From an uncultured Akkermansia sp. (GTDB taxonomy: Bacteria > Verrucomicrobiota > Verrucomicrobiia > Verrucomicrobiales > Akkermansiaceae), in the NCBI GenBank assembly GCA_904502165.1, contig CAJGDB010000040.1, positions 1 to 15,386 of the forward strand: a stretch of DNA of 15,386 nt, given 5' to 3'. The notes beneath the pieces were generated by a model that had not been told where the DNA came from, did not search any database, and saw only the letters and a program-made list of their open reading frames with translations. The position numbers and the translations under genes were made by a program. Positions 6,328-14,994 of this stretch are shown here, piece after piece (within the stretch, counting starts at the first letter, position 1; every line of letters starts with the position of its first letter).

Positions 6328-9300
6328 TTATGAATTTGCAGACCAATCTTTCTCGGTGAAGGTCACCACTTCGGCCGGGTGCCCTTTGGGGCATGAGAGG
6401 AGTGAAACCGTAATGTGCTCCGCTGGTAGCTCAAAGGCTAGTGCAATGAGCTCGCGGTAGGCTTTCATCTGCCCGGTGTATGCAGATTTCAGCGTGTTGT
6501 AGGCACTTTCATCGGTCGAAGTGAGTTTGTTGGTCTTGAAATCGATGATGTGTGCTGCGGTGACGCATCCTTGTTCATCCTGTGTGAGGACGAGGCGGTC
6601 AATGATGCCGGAGACCCATTCATTTTTGGCGTTAATTGCCTCGATGCATTGCTCGTTGTACACCTGTTGTCCGGGCTGCGCGGTGAAGAGCGCCCGTACG
6701 TCATTTTGCTGCAGTGCGTTTACCACAATACGTTGTTCATCGTTGCTCGGGGCTGATATCCACAGAGGCAAGTGCTCATGCAGCCAGCTAATTTCTTCCC
6801 AGCAGGCATGTACCCGGATACCAAGTTCTGTTCCATCGGTATTGCTATCCGGCATCGGGCGGCACTCCTCCACCTGTTCAGCGTTTGGTTCGCCATGCGC
6901 CTTTGATGGAGAAACGCGTGCTCGCCTGCGTGTGGGAGGGAGCAGTTGCGGCGGCGGTAGGTTTTCAGGTGCATCCACGAGTTGCCCTGCCTTTCTCCAG
7001 TCGCGGGAACCCTCAGCATATAAGGCGGTTACCTTGAGCGGTTTATCATTCTTGATGTTGAGCGCTTGGCATATCATGCTCCCATAATTGGTGGGGATAT
7101 CATCATCCGACTTAATGGTGTTGCCATTCAGGATGATGTAGTTGGCATGGGCCGCACGGGTGAGTGCTACATAGAGCAGATTGCGTGATTCTTTCAGTTG
7201 TTTACTCTTCCAATTCTCGATATAAGGCTCCAGCTCCGGCCAGGCGGCACGCTGGTCATCATTGCCCGGGGGTAGAAGGATGCCCAGGAGCTGCCCCTTG
7301 GCATCGCGAGCTTCCAGATAGTGCATGCGAGAGGTGTCGCAAAGTGACTTGCCGCCCAGTAAGGGAAGAATAACCGCATCGTATTCCAGCCCTTTGCTTT
7401 TGTGCATGGTCATGATATGTACACTGGATTTGGGGGGATCTTCATTTCGGCTCTTGTTCGCGATGTATAGTATCCATTCTTCTAATGACCCACCGATGGC
7501 ATCGAAAGCCATGGCGGCTGTCATCCATTCCCTCAGCGTGGCATCCGGATCGGCCTCATTGAGAGCAAAGCATATGCGATCCAAGATGGTGGCATAGCCT
7601 TCTTTATCCAGTACATTGCGCCAGTATGACCAAGGTTGTGAAGAGCGGTGATAAGAAGAAAGTGCTGCCCACAGAGGAGATTCCTTCAGTACGCTGTGGC
7701 AGTATGAATCGGCGGGATGCTGCAACCAGCGGAAAAAGCAGAGCAGCATTTCCCCAATGGGACTCAGCGCGGCTATTTTCTTATCGCTGAGCAAGGCTAC
7801 CGGGAGCTCGGGATAATGGCGTTTGAGCCATTGCTGGATAAGCAACCCATCTGCATTTTTACGTACAAGAATGGCTGCGGTTACACCTCCCTCAGTGAAG
7901 CGTATGTCTTCCATCAGAATGCGTCCAATTTCTTTGCATGCCTGTTCGTTTTGTTCTGCTTGCTGTACTGCAGGCAGTGCAGTAACTTGCACATAGCCTT
8001 TCATATCAGTCTTAGCCGAAGCATGCTTCGGGAAGCTCCTGGACGAGATTTCCGGCTGGAAAACGAGGTTCACAAAATCCATGATAGCGGGAGCCGAACG
8101 ATAGCTGAGCGACATGCCGCTTTGCTTCAGGTGATTCGCCCAGAATGGAATTTCCTTGAGACTCCGGAAAAGCTCAGGCGAGGCTCCACGCCAGCCGTAT
8201 ATGCTTTGCTTTTCGTCACCCACTACAAAAACGGTGTGATTGCTGAGCTCATTTTCATGATCGGTCTTGGAAACAGCTTCATTGAGCAGGGGCTTCAGAG
8301 CTTCCCATTGCTGGGGGCTTGTATCTTGGAACTCATCCAGCATCCAATGTCTGAGCCGTAAATCAAGACGCCGCTGTACATCCATATCACCTTTGTTCAG
8401 CAGCTCGGGCATGGCACGGGTAATATCATCAAACACCAGTTTACCGGTGGAGGTGACCTCCTTATCGTAGATGCTGCAATAGGTCCTCATCAACTGTGCC
8501 ATTCTTTGGCTCTTTTGCAAACAGCGGCGCAGGATATCGTTGCGGCGTTGCTCGTATATTGGCCTGGCTAAGCGGACGAGTTTAGACAGAGTGTGGTTGG
8601 AATCATTAGGATTTGCAAAGGCTTTTTCCACTTTGCTCATACCGGTGAACTGCCAGGACTCCATCTTTTTGATGAACGTTTTGAAGGCATTGCAGCCTTT
8701 TTCCTGACTCAGCGTGTTGATTTCTTCCTCGTGCTCGCGAATGAGCTCATCTGTGCTTTTGCCAAAGGGAGCGCCTGCATCCGGCAGGTTGAACACCGCT
8801 CCGTTCCCCCAAAGCTGTTCTTCCCGATTATTCAGGTACAGGGAGAGGTATATGTTGACTTGCTGCTGAAGAGTCTCCATCATACTGCCCATTTTTTCAT
8901 CGGACACCTCCTGGAAGAGAGTCATGAACGCATCGGTGTAATCCGCATTGCTGCTGATATGGGAGAGCAACGTCAGCAATGCTTGGAATTGAGCTTGTTC
9001 CAACTCTTCGGTAGAAAGCAGAGATACACTGCCCAGCCCCAGTTCCACGCTGTGAGCGGATATCACCTTGTTGAAGAAACTATCCAAAGTGGAGAGATTG
9101 AGCGCAGAGATGTTTTTGAGCATCTCTACGAGTTTTTTCCGGAAGAAGTCAGGGGGCGTTTCTTTCTGAGTCAGCTGTTTTTCTGGGCAAAGCGCAGCGC
9201 AGCCGGCTGGCTCATCCTTCGCATTCCGACCGGAAAGTGTGGAGTTGATACGTTGGCGCATCGCTTCCGCCTCTTTGGGGGAACTGGCTGCTTGTGCCAG

Positions 9301-9492
9301 CTCGCGGATGATGCGAGTCAAGAACTCACCTGCAGCCTTGCGGGTGAACGTGAGCGCAATCATTTGAGTGGCGGGGACTCCTAAAGCAAGTAGTGCGATA
9401 AAACGGTTTGCCAGCTGGTAAGTTTTACCTGTGCCGGCAGAGGCATCGATGAGGTTACCATAGAGCGTGAGCGGGGGCTGGTTTGTATCCAT
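6328..9492 (-). CDS. addA: AddA-like UvrD/RecB-family helicase-nuclease
   Basis: This is the motor and one nuclease of an AddAB-type double-strand-break resection enzyme, which prepares 3' ends for RecA and degrades linear DNA. The 1054-residue product shows superfamily 1 motifs in order: Walker A ASAGTGKT (17-24), ALTFTRKAA (46-54), DEAD-box-equivalent LDEFQD (385-390), GDEKQSIYGWRG (425-436), TMHKSKGLE (695-703) and LLYVALTRA (772-780). The C-terminal 160 residues form a PD-(D/E)xK nuclease: H895, GIIDRL (962-967, D965), IIDFKTNK (982-989, D984 and K986), and Q1008/Y1012. Both activities therefore look intact. It starts 8 bp after the addB stop with no clear Shine-Dalgarno, suggesting coupled translation. 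Length is a little under the Firmicute AddA (about 1200). RecB is the main alternative name, but the adjacent nuclease-bearing partner favours AddAB. Confidence 0.88.
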   Translation of the reverse strand: MDTNQPPLTLYGNLIDASAGTGKTYQLANRFIALLALGVPATQMIALTFTRKAAGEFLTRIIRELAQAASSPKEAEAMRQRINSTLSGRNAKDEPAGCAALCPEKQLTQKETPPDFFRKKLVEMLKNISALNLSTLDSFFNKVISAHSVELGLGSVSLLSTEELEQAQFQALLTLLSHISSNADYTDAFMTLFQEVSDEKMGSMMETLQQQVNIYLSLYLNNREEQLWGNGAVFNLPDAGAPFGKSTDELIREHEEEINTLSQEKGCNAFKTFIKKMESWQFTGMSKVEKAFANPNDSNHTLSKLVRLARPIYEQRRNDILRRCLQKSQRMAQLMRTYCSIYDKEVTSTGKLVFDDITRAMPELLNKGDMDVQRRLDLRLRHWMLDEFQDTSPQQWEALKPLLNEAVSKTDHENELSNHTVFVVGDEKQSIYGWRGASPELFRSLKEIPFWANHLKQSGMSLSYRSAPAIMDFVNLVFQPEISSRSFPKHASAKTDMKGYVQVTALPAVQQAEQNEQACKEIGRILMEDIRFTEGGVTAAILVRKNADGLLIQQWLKRHYPELPVALLSDKKIAALSPIGEMLLCFFRWLQHPADSYCHSVLKESPLWAALSSYHRSSQPWSYWRNVLDKEGYATILDRICFALNEADPDATLREWMTAAMAFDAIGGSLEEWILYIANKSRNEDPPKSSVHIMTMHKSKGLEYDAVILPLLGGKSLCDTSRMHYLEARDAKGQLLGILLPPGNDDQRAAWPELEPYIENWKSKQLKESRNLLYVALTRAAHANYIILNGNTIKSDDDIPTNYGSMICQALNIKNDKPLKVTALYAEGSRDWRKAGQLVDAPENLPPPQLLPPTRRRARVSPSKAHGEPNAEQVEECRPMPDSNTDGTELGIRVHACWEEISWLHEHLPLWISAPSNDEQRIVVNALQQNDVRALFTAQPGQQVYNEQCIEAINAKNEWVSGIIDRLVLTQDEQGCVTAAHIIDFKTNKLTSTDESAYNTLKSAYTGQMKAYRELIALAFELPAEHITVSLLSCPKGHPAEVVTFTEKDWSANS

Positions 9493-9500
9493 CGCAAAAG

Positions 9501-12455
9501 TTAGTTTTCAGGGGTTGATATATCAGACAGGCCCATCATGAGACGCGGGTCGCCTTCCGGAGCCAAGGCGCCAAAATCAGAATAGGCGCTCAATCCCAGG
9601 CTCTCGGCGGAGACCAGACACCGCCCGGCGCGGATTTGACTGACAGCGGCTTTCACCCAAGTCATGGCACTATCCATTTCTTCCTGAGAGATGGACCATG
9701 ATTCGTATTTGCATTCTTTTTTGTTGCGCGGCAACAAGTAGTAGCCTACTTCAATGTCTTCCAACGGAATCCGGTGCGTGTCCATCAGCCAAAAGGCATA
9801 GAGGGGTAGTTGCAGCTCTTTCCATCGGTAAGAACAGAGCTGTGGTTCCTCATTCTTTTTGCCCTTTGCTTCTTTTTGCAGCAAGGGAAAATCCGGCATA
9901 AGCCGTTCAAACAAATCGGCCTGTTCGCGTTTCAATTTTTCCAGGTGCTTGTCCTGTGGTTTTTTATCTCCGGTTTTGTAATCGATGATGCGCCAGAAAT
10001 AGCCGCTTCCATCAGCTTTTTTCTTACGATCCACCCTATCGATAGTCATGTGGAAAATGATATCATCCTCCATGACCCACCCGAGTTCTTCCACATGATG
10101 CTCCAAGTAAACGTGCTCCCATCCTGACTGCAAATCCTTGGCGTGGTGTTCGGCAAAGGCTCGAAGGCTGCTTTCCTGCATTTTCTTTTGAGCAAGCATG
10201 GGCATGGAGATGCTGTTACCATATTTGTGGGTGAACTCCGTTTCCAGATGCGCCAATGCCTTTTCAGCTATGGCATCCACGTCCATGTCTGCTGAGCAAT
10301 TTCGTACCGTCAATTCCAGCACTTTGTGTAGCATAGTACCATATTCTGCGGCATTCAGGGCAGTCTTACCTTCTTCGTATCCGTCTTGCGGATTTAATCC
10401 CAGCAATTTGTCCAGCCAGAAACGGAGGGGGCAGGTCAGGAAACTTGCCAGAGATGAGGGGGAAAAATGCTTATTCAAGTCGGCCCATGGGCTTTCGATT
10501 CCCGGCTTGAGCATGGATACATGTTCCATAGCCACCACTTGTTCCACCGGCGTACGCATTTTCCAGATGCCGGGAGTTAAGCCCTGAATGTCCGGTGCCT
10601 TGGGGGTGAAGAGGGTATTGATTCTGCTGAGTAGTAGTTGTTGTTGCGTATCGGGGTAACGCAAAAGCAGCTGCGAGGGTACAAGCGGTGTGCCGTCATC
10701 TGCTGCCTGCGCTACCAGAATGTGCGTATTGTGCGGGTAGGCATGCAAGAGGGCGGTAAGCAAGTAACTATCTCGCGCCAGTCGCTGGCTCATGCTGGGA
10801 AGTTCATCATAATGCTTGCAGAGAGACTCCGGCAGGAAAGCATCGACCGATGGCCGTTCCGGGACGCATTGCTCATGCATACCGCACAGAATCAGTTTGC
10901 TCCCCCTGCAATAAGGTAGTTCCATCCACCCGAATGCATCCATCGCCGTTTGCTCTCTGGGGGTGGAAACCAGGCTTAATTCTTTAGCTGCATGCTGATT
11001 GATAAGGGATTGTAATAGAGTGAGCACCTCGGTGGAGGAATGGAAAATGCGAGATTGGGTAAGTGTATCGGCCACTTCCTGCAAAAGCCGGGCGAAGGAT
11101 TCCATCATGCGCGCATCCAAACCATCCTTGTAGCCACGCTGCAAGCTGTCTGCTAGTTGCTGCAAGGCTTGTGGGAGCGTTTGCAGATGGCTCACCTGCT
11201 TGAGCAATTGCTCAATATGGCGCAGGTATTCCACAAATACGGGGTGTGTATCTTTTTGAGCATAAGCGTGCTTGATGAGCACCTCTGTGCCGGTGGTCAT
11301 CTTTTCCTGCAATTCTTTGTCTAGCCATGTATTGAAATGCAGTTGATCATTCGGGGAAAAACCAAAGGAACGTTGCAGGGCTGCATTGCGCAACAGTGCT
11401 TCCACGGCATGAATACGGGGTGCTTGTGAGTGGGCTCGCAGCAACTGTCCCGCCAGTTGCCCCGCATCAGTGGTGAGGAATGAACGGCCTTCCGGCATGT
11501 TCAACGACCAGCCTGCATTTGAGAATCCTTGGCGCAGCATGGGGGCAAAGGACGCATCGCAACACCCCAGAACGACCTGTTCGGAGGCATGGTGTTCGCA
11601 GGCTCGCAGCGCTGCCAGAGTCATGCCGCCTCCATCTGCCACTACTTGCAGAGCTTCATCCGGAATACAGATGGGCTCTTCCTTCCAAACGGACAGGGGC
11701 GTGCCATAACGCGCATGGAAAAAGCTTCTCAGGCATTTTCCATGATGTTCGGCCGGGGCGTGAATGTAGATGTGGACGTCACCCTGTCGTTGCGAGACTG
11801 CATCCAATAAACGGCGAAAACGCTCAGTCATCTGTGGCAAGCATGCTACAATCAACAGATGCCCGGCCAGCTTATCAGCCGTTGCTTGAAAAGCAGCTTG
11901 GCGTAACTTCGCTTCCGGGGTGAAGCCCCACTCTGAAAGCAAGGATTCCACTTTGTGAAAAATATCCGCAATTTCCGACCACCTGGCGGCTTCTCGTTCA
12001 TTGTTCTGAGCATCAAAATCCTTAGCTATCTGTTCCGGGCTCAGGCATGCTTCATCCAACTTGCTGTGCAGCTGCATTAACTGGAGTCCCATGCCATGGC
12101 TCCAGCTCAGTAGTGAGCGCGGCGGCGTGGGGAATAAAGTCGGCCACTCTTCTTGAGGTATGTGGTTGTTGAGTACCTGAATCCAAGCAGCATACTCCTG
12201 AATGTCAGAGTATGTCTTTTCGCGTGAGATGAGGCGTGATGCCTGTTTGATGTTGGGCATCAGGATGGGTTTTCCTGCTTTTTCCGCCATGTACTCACGC
12301 AGGCGGCGGCCGCTTTCGGCGGTGGGCACTACCACAGTGGCGCGCCGATATTGGGGCGCCGTGTCCGGGTTGGTGAGGTAGCTCAGCAGATGCTCGGCCA
12401 CAAGTTCGATAGCCGGTTCATCCCAGCCCAGAAAGTGTAATTTAGGAGTACTCAT
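9501..12455 (-). CDS. addB: AddB-like subunit with PD-(D/E)xK nuclease domain
   Basis: AddB pairs with AddA, contributing the second nuclease and a helicase-like scaffold. Numbered from ATG 12455, the 984-residue product begins MSTPKLHFLGWDEP. It has a helicase-like body without a visible Walker A, with a degenerate motif around GSKLILCGMHEQCVPERP (518-535). The C-terminal nuclease carries SLASFLTCPLRFW (668-680), H710 in TMLHKVLE, TIDRVDR (804-810, D806), IIDYKTGD (823-830, D825 and K827) and Q882/Y886 in LQLPLYAF. The C-xx-C-x5-C cluster that completes the iron-sulfur staple of Bacillus AddB is absent from the C-terminus. The frame extends to a GTG at 12491, but the ATG at 12455 gives a more natural N-terminus. 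Sequence identity between AddB families is low, so the name rests on domain order and the adjacent addA. Confidence 0.82.
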   Translation of the reverse strand: MSTPKLHFLGWDEPAIELVAEHLLSYLTNPDTAPQYRRATVVVPTAESGRRLREYMAEKAGKPILMPNIKQASRLISREKTYSDIQEYAAWIQVLNNHIPQEEWPTLFPTPPRSLLSWSHGMGLQLMQLHSKLDEACLSPEQIAKDFDAQNNEREAARWSEIADIFHKVESLLSEWGFTPEAKLRQAAFQATADKLAGHLLIVACLPQMTERFRRLLDAVSQRQGDVHIYIHAPAEHHGKCLRSFFHARYGTPLSVWKEEPICIPDEALQVVADGGGMTLAALRACEHHASEQVVLGCCDASFAPMLRQGFSNAGWSLNMPEGRSFLTTDAGQLAGQLLRAHSQAPRIHAVEALLRNAALQRSFGFSPNDQLHFNTWLDKELQEKMTTGTEVLIKHAYAQKDTHPVFVEYLRHIEQLLKQVSHLQTLPQALQQLADSLQRGYKDGLDARMMESFARLLQEVADTLTQSRIFHSSTEVLTLLQSLINQHAAKELSLVSTPREQTAMDAFGWMELPYCRGSKLILCGMHEQCVPERPSVDAFLPESLCKHYDELPSMSQRLARDSYLLTALLHAYPHNTHILVAQAADDGTPLVPSQLLLRYPDTQQQLLLSRINTLFTPKAPDIQGLTPGIWKMRTPVEQVVAMEHVSMLKPGIESPWADLNKHFSPSSLASFLTCPLRFWLDKLLGLNPQDGYEEGKTALNAAEYGTMLHKVLELTVRNCSADMDVDAIAEKALAHLETEFTHKYGNSISMPMLAQKKMQESSLRAFAEHHAKDLQSGWEHVYLEHHVEELGWVMEDDIIFHMTIDRVDRKKKADGSGYFWRIIDYKTGDKKPQDKHLEKLKREQADLFERLMPDFPLLQKEAKGKKNEEPQLCSYRWKELQLPLYAFWLMDTHRIPLEDIEVGYYLLPRNKKECKYESWSISQEEMDSAMTWVKAAVSQIRAGRCLVSAESLGLSAYSDFGALAPEGDPRLMMGLSDISTPEN

Positions 12456-12467
12456 GAAATCGGCATC

Positions 12468-12496
12468 AGTATACCAAGCCGCGTGAGTCACAGCAA
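12468..12496 (-). promoter_or_regulatory. Candidate promoter of addB-addA
   Basis: On the minus strand TTGCTG (complement of 12491-12496) and TATACT (complement of 12468-12473) are 17 bp apart, matching 3/6 and 5/6 of consensus. The predicted start near 12461 would leave only a few bases before the ATG at 12455, an almost leaderless message. That would exclude the GTG start at 12491. Confidence 0.3.
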
Positions 12497-12570
12497 GTTT
12501 ATTTCAAAGTCAACAATGCGTTTTCAGAAAAGATTTGGGCTCTTCTGTAATAATTGTGGAATGAGCCCGA

Positions 12571-12613
12571 AAAGCAAAACAGGCTGCATTTCCGATTGAA
12601 ATGCAGCCTGTTT
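12571..12613 (-). terminator. Strong hairpin terminator after the ptuAB cassette
   Basis: A perfect 16-bp stem (12577-12592 with 12598-12613, core CAGGCTGCATTTC) has a 5-nt loop. Read on the minus strand it runs into GTTTTGCTTTTCGGG, a T-rich tail. It lies about 160 bp past the HNH gene stop and about 115 bp before the addB start, separating the two transcription units. It could work in both directions. Confidence 0.75.
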
Positions 12614-12693
12614 GAGATACGCTTTGAGAAGGGTACGTCTTTGAGGACAAGAATATGTTTAGAATTGGTTAGCCATGCCATGATTGTGAAAGT

Positions 12694-12737
12694 ACTCAAA
12701 TTCAGCTTTTATGTATTTAGATATGGCGAATTTGAGT
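12694..12737. repeat. 10-bp inverted repeat in the ptuB-addB gap
   Basis: ACTCAAATTC (12694-12703) and GAATTTGAGT (12728-12737) are exact inverted repeats around a 24-bp AT-rich spacer. The remainder of the 12456-12774 gap holds only the terminator, the candidate addB promoter and no convincing gene. It may be an operator or a chance palindrome in AT-rich DNA. Confidence 0.35.
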
Positions 12738-12774
12738 TAAAGTATCTAAAGCCTCGCTTTTTTGAGACAGAAAA

Positions 12775-13428
12775 TCAGAAACTTTTTCTTTTCAACCATT
12801 CAACCGCCATTCCACAAAATGGCAATGGATTTTCCTGCAGAATTTCTAACATTCGTCTGCAACTCTTTTTGAAGCGAGAATCTTGTGGCAAAGTCTTTTT
12901 AATATCATCTAAGACTTTTTTTCTATTAGCGGCTAAAGATCTAGCCTTGCAATTCAGATTAAGTATCTCGTTTAATTCGCGATTTAACTCCTCCTCATCT
13001 GCATATATGTCACCATTATTCCGGTAGTGAATATGTGAAATGCAATGATAATCAAAAGGGCTCAATCGTATTATGGAATTTCCCTTTCTTGCATCGCACG
13101 TGAAATTTTTATGTGCTCCGCAACCTCGATTCCCTGAACATACAGCCAGCATATTGCTATATCGCAAATCCCAACAATCACGAACATCTTCACCGCAAGG
13201 ACTCTGTGGATATAAATGCTCTATCGTCACAGGATGTTGCCCCCTCCTTTTTGCATCCTCTTCAGGAATGTGGCATGTACAATAAGCACACAGCTCATGC
13301 TGCTCCTCAATTAGCTTTTCTAAGATGGCTGATTTTACCTTGGACGGGATATTGTTGTAATTGGAAAAGGGGTGATTTTTAAATTCTGTGAGCTCCCTGG
13401 GCTCTTTCCTTTTGTGAATGAAAATCAT
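12775..13428 (-). CDS. ptuB: PtuB-like HNH endonuclease (Septu defence, nuclease subunit)
   Basis: The 217-residue product begins MIFIHKRKEPREL, the typical opening of the small HNH proteins (TIGR02646-like) found beside an ATPase in Septu and in retron-associated effectors. The nuclease core has a zinc-type CAYC (47-50), the catalytic-looking IEHLYPQ (69-75, E70-H71), YSNMLAVC (90-97, N92) and the closing CDARKGN (111-117, C111, K115). This gives an HNH fold with a structural zinc. The start ATG at 13428 overlaps the ptuA stop as ATGA, so translation is probably coupled and the subunits made in step. An in-frame upstream start at 13461 would put 11 more residues inside ptuA and is less likely. 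In Septu the HNH subunit is held by the ATPase complex and cleaves nucleic acid on infection. The target here cannot be read from sequence. Confidence 0.82.
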   Translation of the reverse strand: MIFIHKRKEPRELTEFKNHPFSNYNNIPSKVKSAILEKLIEEQHELCAYCTCHIPEEDAKRRGQHPVTIEHLYPQSPCGEDVRDCWDLRYSNMLAVCSGNRGCGAHKNFTCDARKGNSIIRLSPFDYHCISHIHYRNNGDIYADEEELNRELNEILNLNCKARSLAANRKKVLDDIKKTLPQDSRFKKSCRRMLEILQENPLPFCGMAVEWLKRKSF

Positions 13429-14708
13429 GCTAATTTCTCTAATTGCAAAGATACTCGACAAGAAGTTACCTCAGGATCATACTCTCCAAGTATTTGTGTC
13501 AAATTATTTAATGTTTTCTCTGCGATATCAAACTCGCATGCATCTAGTTGATGATAAAAATCTTCGAATAAATTGCGGATTGTTTCCGGACGTGCGGGGA
13601 CGTCCATAATTTCAGACATTACCGAGTTTACATCCTTGCCATACGGGCTCAGGAAATCACTTTGAACAAGTCCGTCACCCAACACAACCAAACGGCCTTC
13701 TTTTGTCGAATGGATTACGGATGGAGCGTGAGTGGTTACAATAAATTGTACTTTGGGGAAAATGTTCATTAAATCCTGCAATATTCTATGTTGCCATGCA
13801 GGATGCAAATGTAAATCGACTTCATCAATCAAGACAACACCTGGAGTATCTTCTAAAACTTTTTCTGCAAGTTGAGGATTAAGCATTGACATTCGATAGG
13901 CAATATCAGCTATCAAACTTATAGTGCTTTTGTAGCCGTCACTTAGCTGATTTAGAGAGCTAAGTATTTGCTCCCCTGTGGATGTAGAATATTTGATTGA
14001 GATTTCTAAATTATCCAGATTAAAGAACACCTCAACGTCAGAACTGCCCGTTAAAAATTCAACACATCGCGATATCGCTCGCTTGACCGCAGCAAATTCG
14101 GGGCTGGTCACCCCCTTTTGCAAATCCCGCATCGTCATTTTGCGAAACCATTGAATCATCAGCTTATTGTTTGCTGAAGCTGCAAGGCTGTCTAAGTATC
14201 CATTTAGTCGTGAGGTTTTAGCTAAAGTATCTTTGGGCTTCTCCTTCATTTGAGCCCAAAGCCGTCCTGTCCCATAATAGGAAACAATAGGAAGGATAAG
14301 ACTAGCATCCCCCTGTGCTGTTCGTTTTGAACAAGAAGTAGCCAGTCTCCTGAAGTTTTCAGATTCGTATAAGACCGTTCGTCCTGACTGATTTCGGAGA
14401 ATTCGAGCCCAGTTAACGGGCTCATTTGCAATCATTCCGTCCGCCTCAATCAGAACAGGATATTGGGGCTGAACATCAATGCCGCTACCTAGGGCATAGC
14501 ATACGTTCCTAGCATCCCCTTTGCTAATACCATATGTCTTCTTGACTAGTTCTGACGAAAGAGCCCCTAAAGCAATGGTAACAGCATCAAGAACGGTTGA
14601 TTTTCCTGCTCCATTTTTGCCCACGAGGACTGTCAGACGGCTATCAAATTTGACAGTCAACGACTCAAAGCACCTAAAATTATGTACCGTTATGCTATTA
14701 ACTCTCAT
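13425..14708 (-). CDS. ptuA: PtuA-like AAA/ABC-type ATPase (Septu defence, sensor subunit)
   Basis: The 427-residue product is an SMC/RecF-like, OLD-related AAA ATPase. It starts MRVNSITVHNFRCFESLTVK, typical of the group. It carries Walker A VGKNGAGKST (29-38), an ABC-signature-like NQLSDGYKS (253-261), Walker B VVLIDEVDLHLHP (291-303) and the H-loop TTHAPS (325-330). The C-terminal 60-70 residues (SPYGKDVNSVMSEIMDVPAR onward) match the tail common to defence ATPases that partner an HNH protein. There is no TOPRIM domain, which argues against an OLD/Gabija nuclease. The frame extends to a GTG at 14744, but the ATG at 14708 fits the family start. It would be first in a two-gene transcript with ptuB, overlapping by 4 bp. 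Base composition is visibly AT-richer than addAB, consistent with acquisition. Confidence 0.83.
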   Translation of the reverse strand: MRVNSITVHNFRCFESLTVKFDSRLTVLVGKNGAGKSTVLDAVTIALGALSSELVKKTYGISKGDARNVCYALGSGIDVQPQYPVLIEADGMIANEPVNWARILRNQSGRTVLYESENFRRLATSCSKRTAQGDASLILPIVSYYGTGRLWAQMKEKPKDTLAKTSRLNGYLDSLAASANNKLMIQWFRKMTMRDLQKGVTSPEFAAVKRAISRCVEFLTGSSDVEVFFNLDNLEISIKYSTSTGEQILSSLNQLSDGYKSTISLIADIAYRMSMLNPQLAEKVLEDTPGVVLIDEVDLHLHPAWQHRILQDLMNIFPKVQFIVTTHAPSVIHSTKEGRLVVLGDGLVQSDFLSPYGKDVNSVMSEIMDVPARPETIRNLFEDFYHQLDACEFDIAEKTLNNLTQILGEYDPEVTSCRVSLQLEKLA

Positions 14709-14732
14709 ACAGAAGGGTAAAATTACAGGGCT

Positions 14733-14760
14733 ATTATAAATCACAAAGCTTTTAATGCAA
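14733..14760 (-). promoter_or_regulatory. Candidate promoter of ptuAB
   Basis: On the minus strand a perfect -10 TATAAT (complement of 14733-14738) is preceded, 16 bp upstream, by TTGCAT (complement of 14755-14760). Transcription would start near 14726, 18 nt before the ATG at 14708. No Shine-Dalgarno is visible in that leader. Confidence 0.5.
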
Positions 14761-14783
14761 GCAAAAACGGGATAATCGTGAAT

Positions 14784-14807
14784 AAAAAAGTTCTCAGATT
14801 TATCTGA
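14784..14807 (-). terminator. Small palindrome with T-run upstream of ptuAB (weak terminator or operator)
   Basis: TCAGAT-TT-ATCTGA (14794-14807) is a 6-bp palindrome that, read on the minus strand, is followed by GAACTTTTTT. It could end the 46-codon ORF transcript upstream. Alternatively it could be a dyad operator just beyond the ptuA -35. The 2-nt loop makes a six-pair hairpin strained. Confidence 0.3.
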
Positions 14808-14853
14808 TTACCGAGCGTTAGGTTACAGCTCAACCTCTATGTAGCAGTAAAAA

Positions 14854-14994
14854 TCAGCTCAGTAATTTTCCGAAACGTCGTTCGAGGAACTTGTGTGCGC
14901 CCCAAGGGATGAGAGTTTCGTCAATCTTGACCTCTACTCGTTTGAGCTCGTTCTCCTTTGCCTGCTTGAAGTGGGTTTCGATGTATACATTCAT
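14854..14994 (-). CDS. Small hypothetical protein (46 aa)
   Basis: ATG 14994 to TGA 14854 encodes 46 residues beginning MNVYIETHFKQAKENELKRV and ending FLERRFGKLLS. It is charged, has no signal or membrane segment, and belongs to no family that I recognise. Its first 18 bases match, with one mismatch, bases 15346-15363 of the plus-strand gene nearby. Both therefore encode MNVYIE at this point, which supports real coding and shared ancestry. No Shine-Dalgarno is visible. It lies upstream of ptuAB on the same strand and may be an accessory cargo gene or a remnant of a larger one. Confidence 0.5.
   Translation of the reverse strand: MNVYIETHFKQAKENELKRVEVKIDETLIPWGAHKFLERRFGKLLS

Noticed and set aside
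8593..9384. 263-codon plus-strand frame
   Set aside because: Antisense to the conserved N-terminal helicase part of addA; no family features.
12499..12699. 66-codon minus-strand frame upstream of addB
   Set aside because: It spans the perfect 16-bp terminator hairpin and has no protein-like features.
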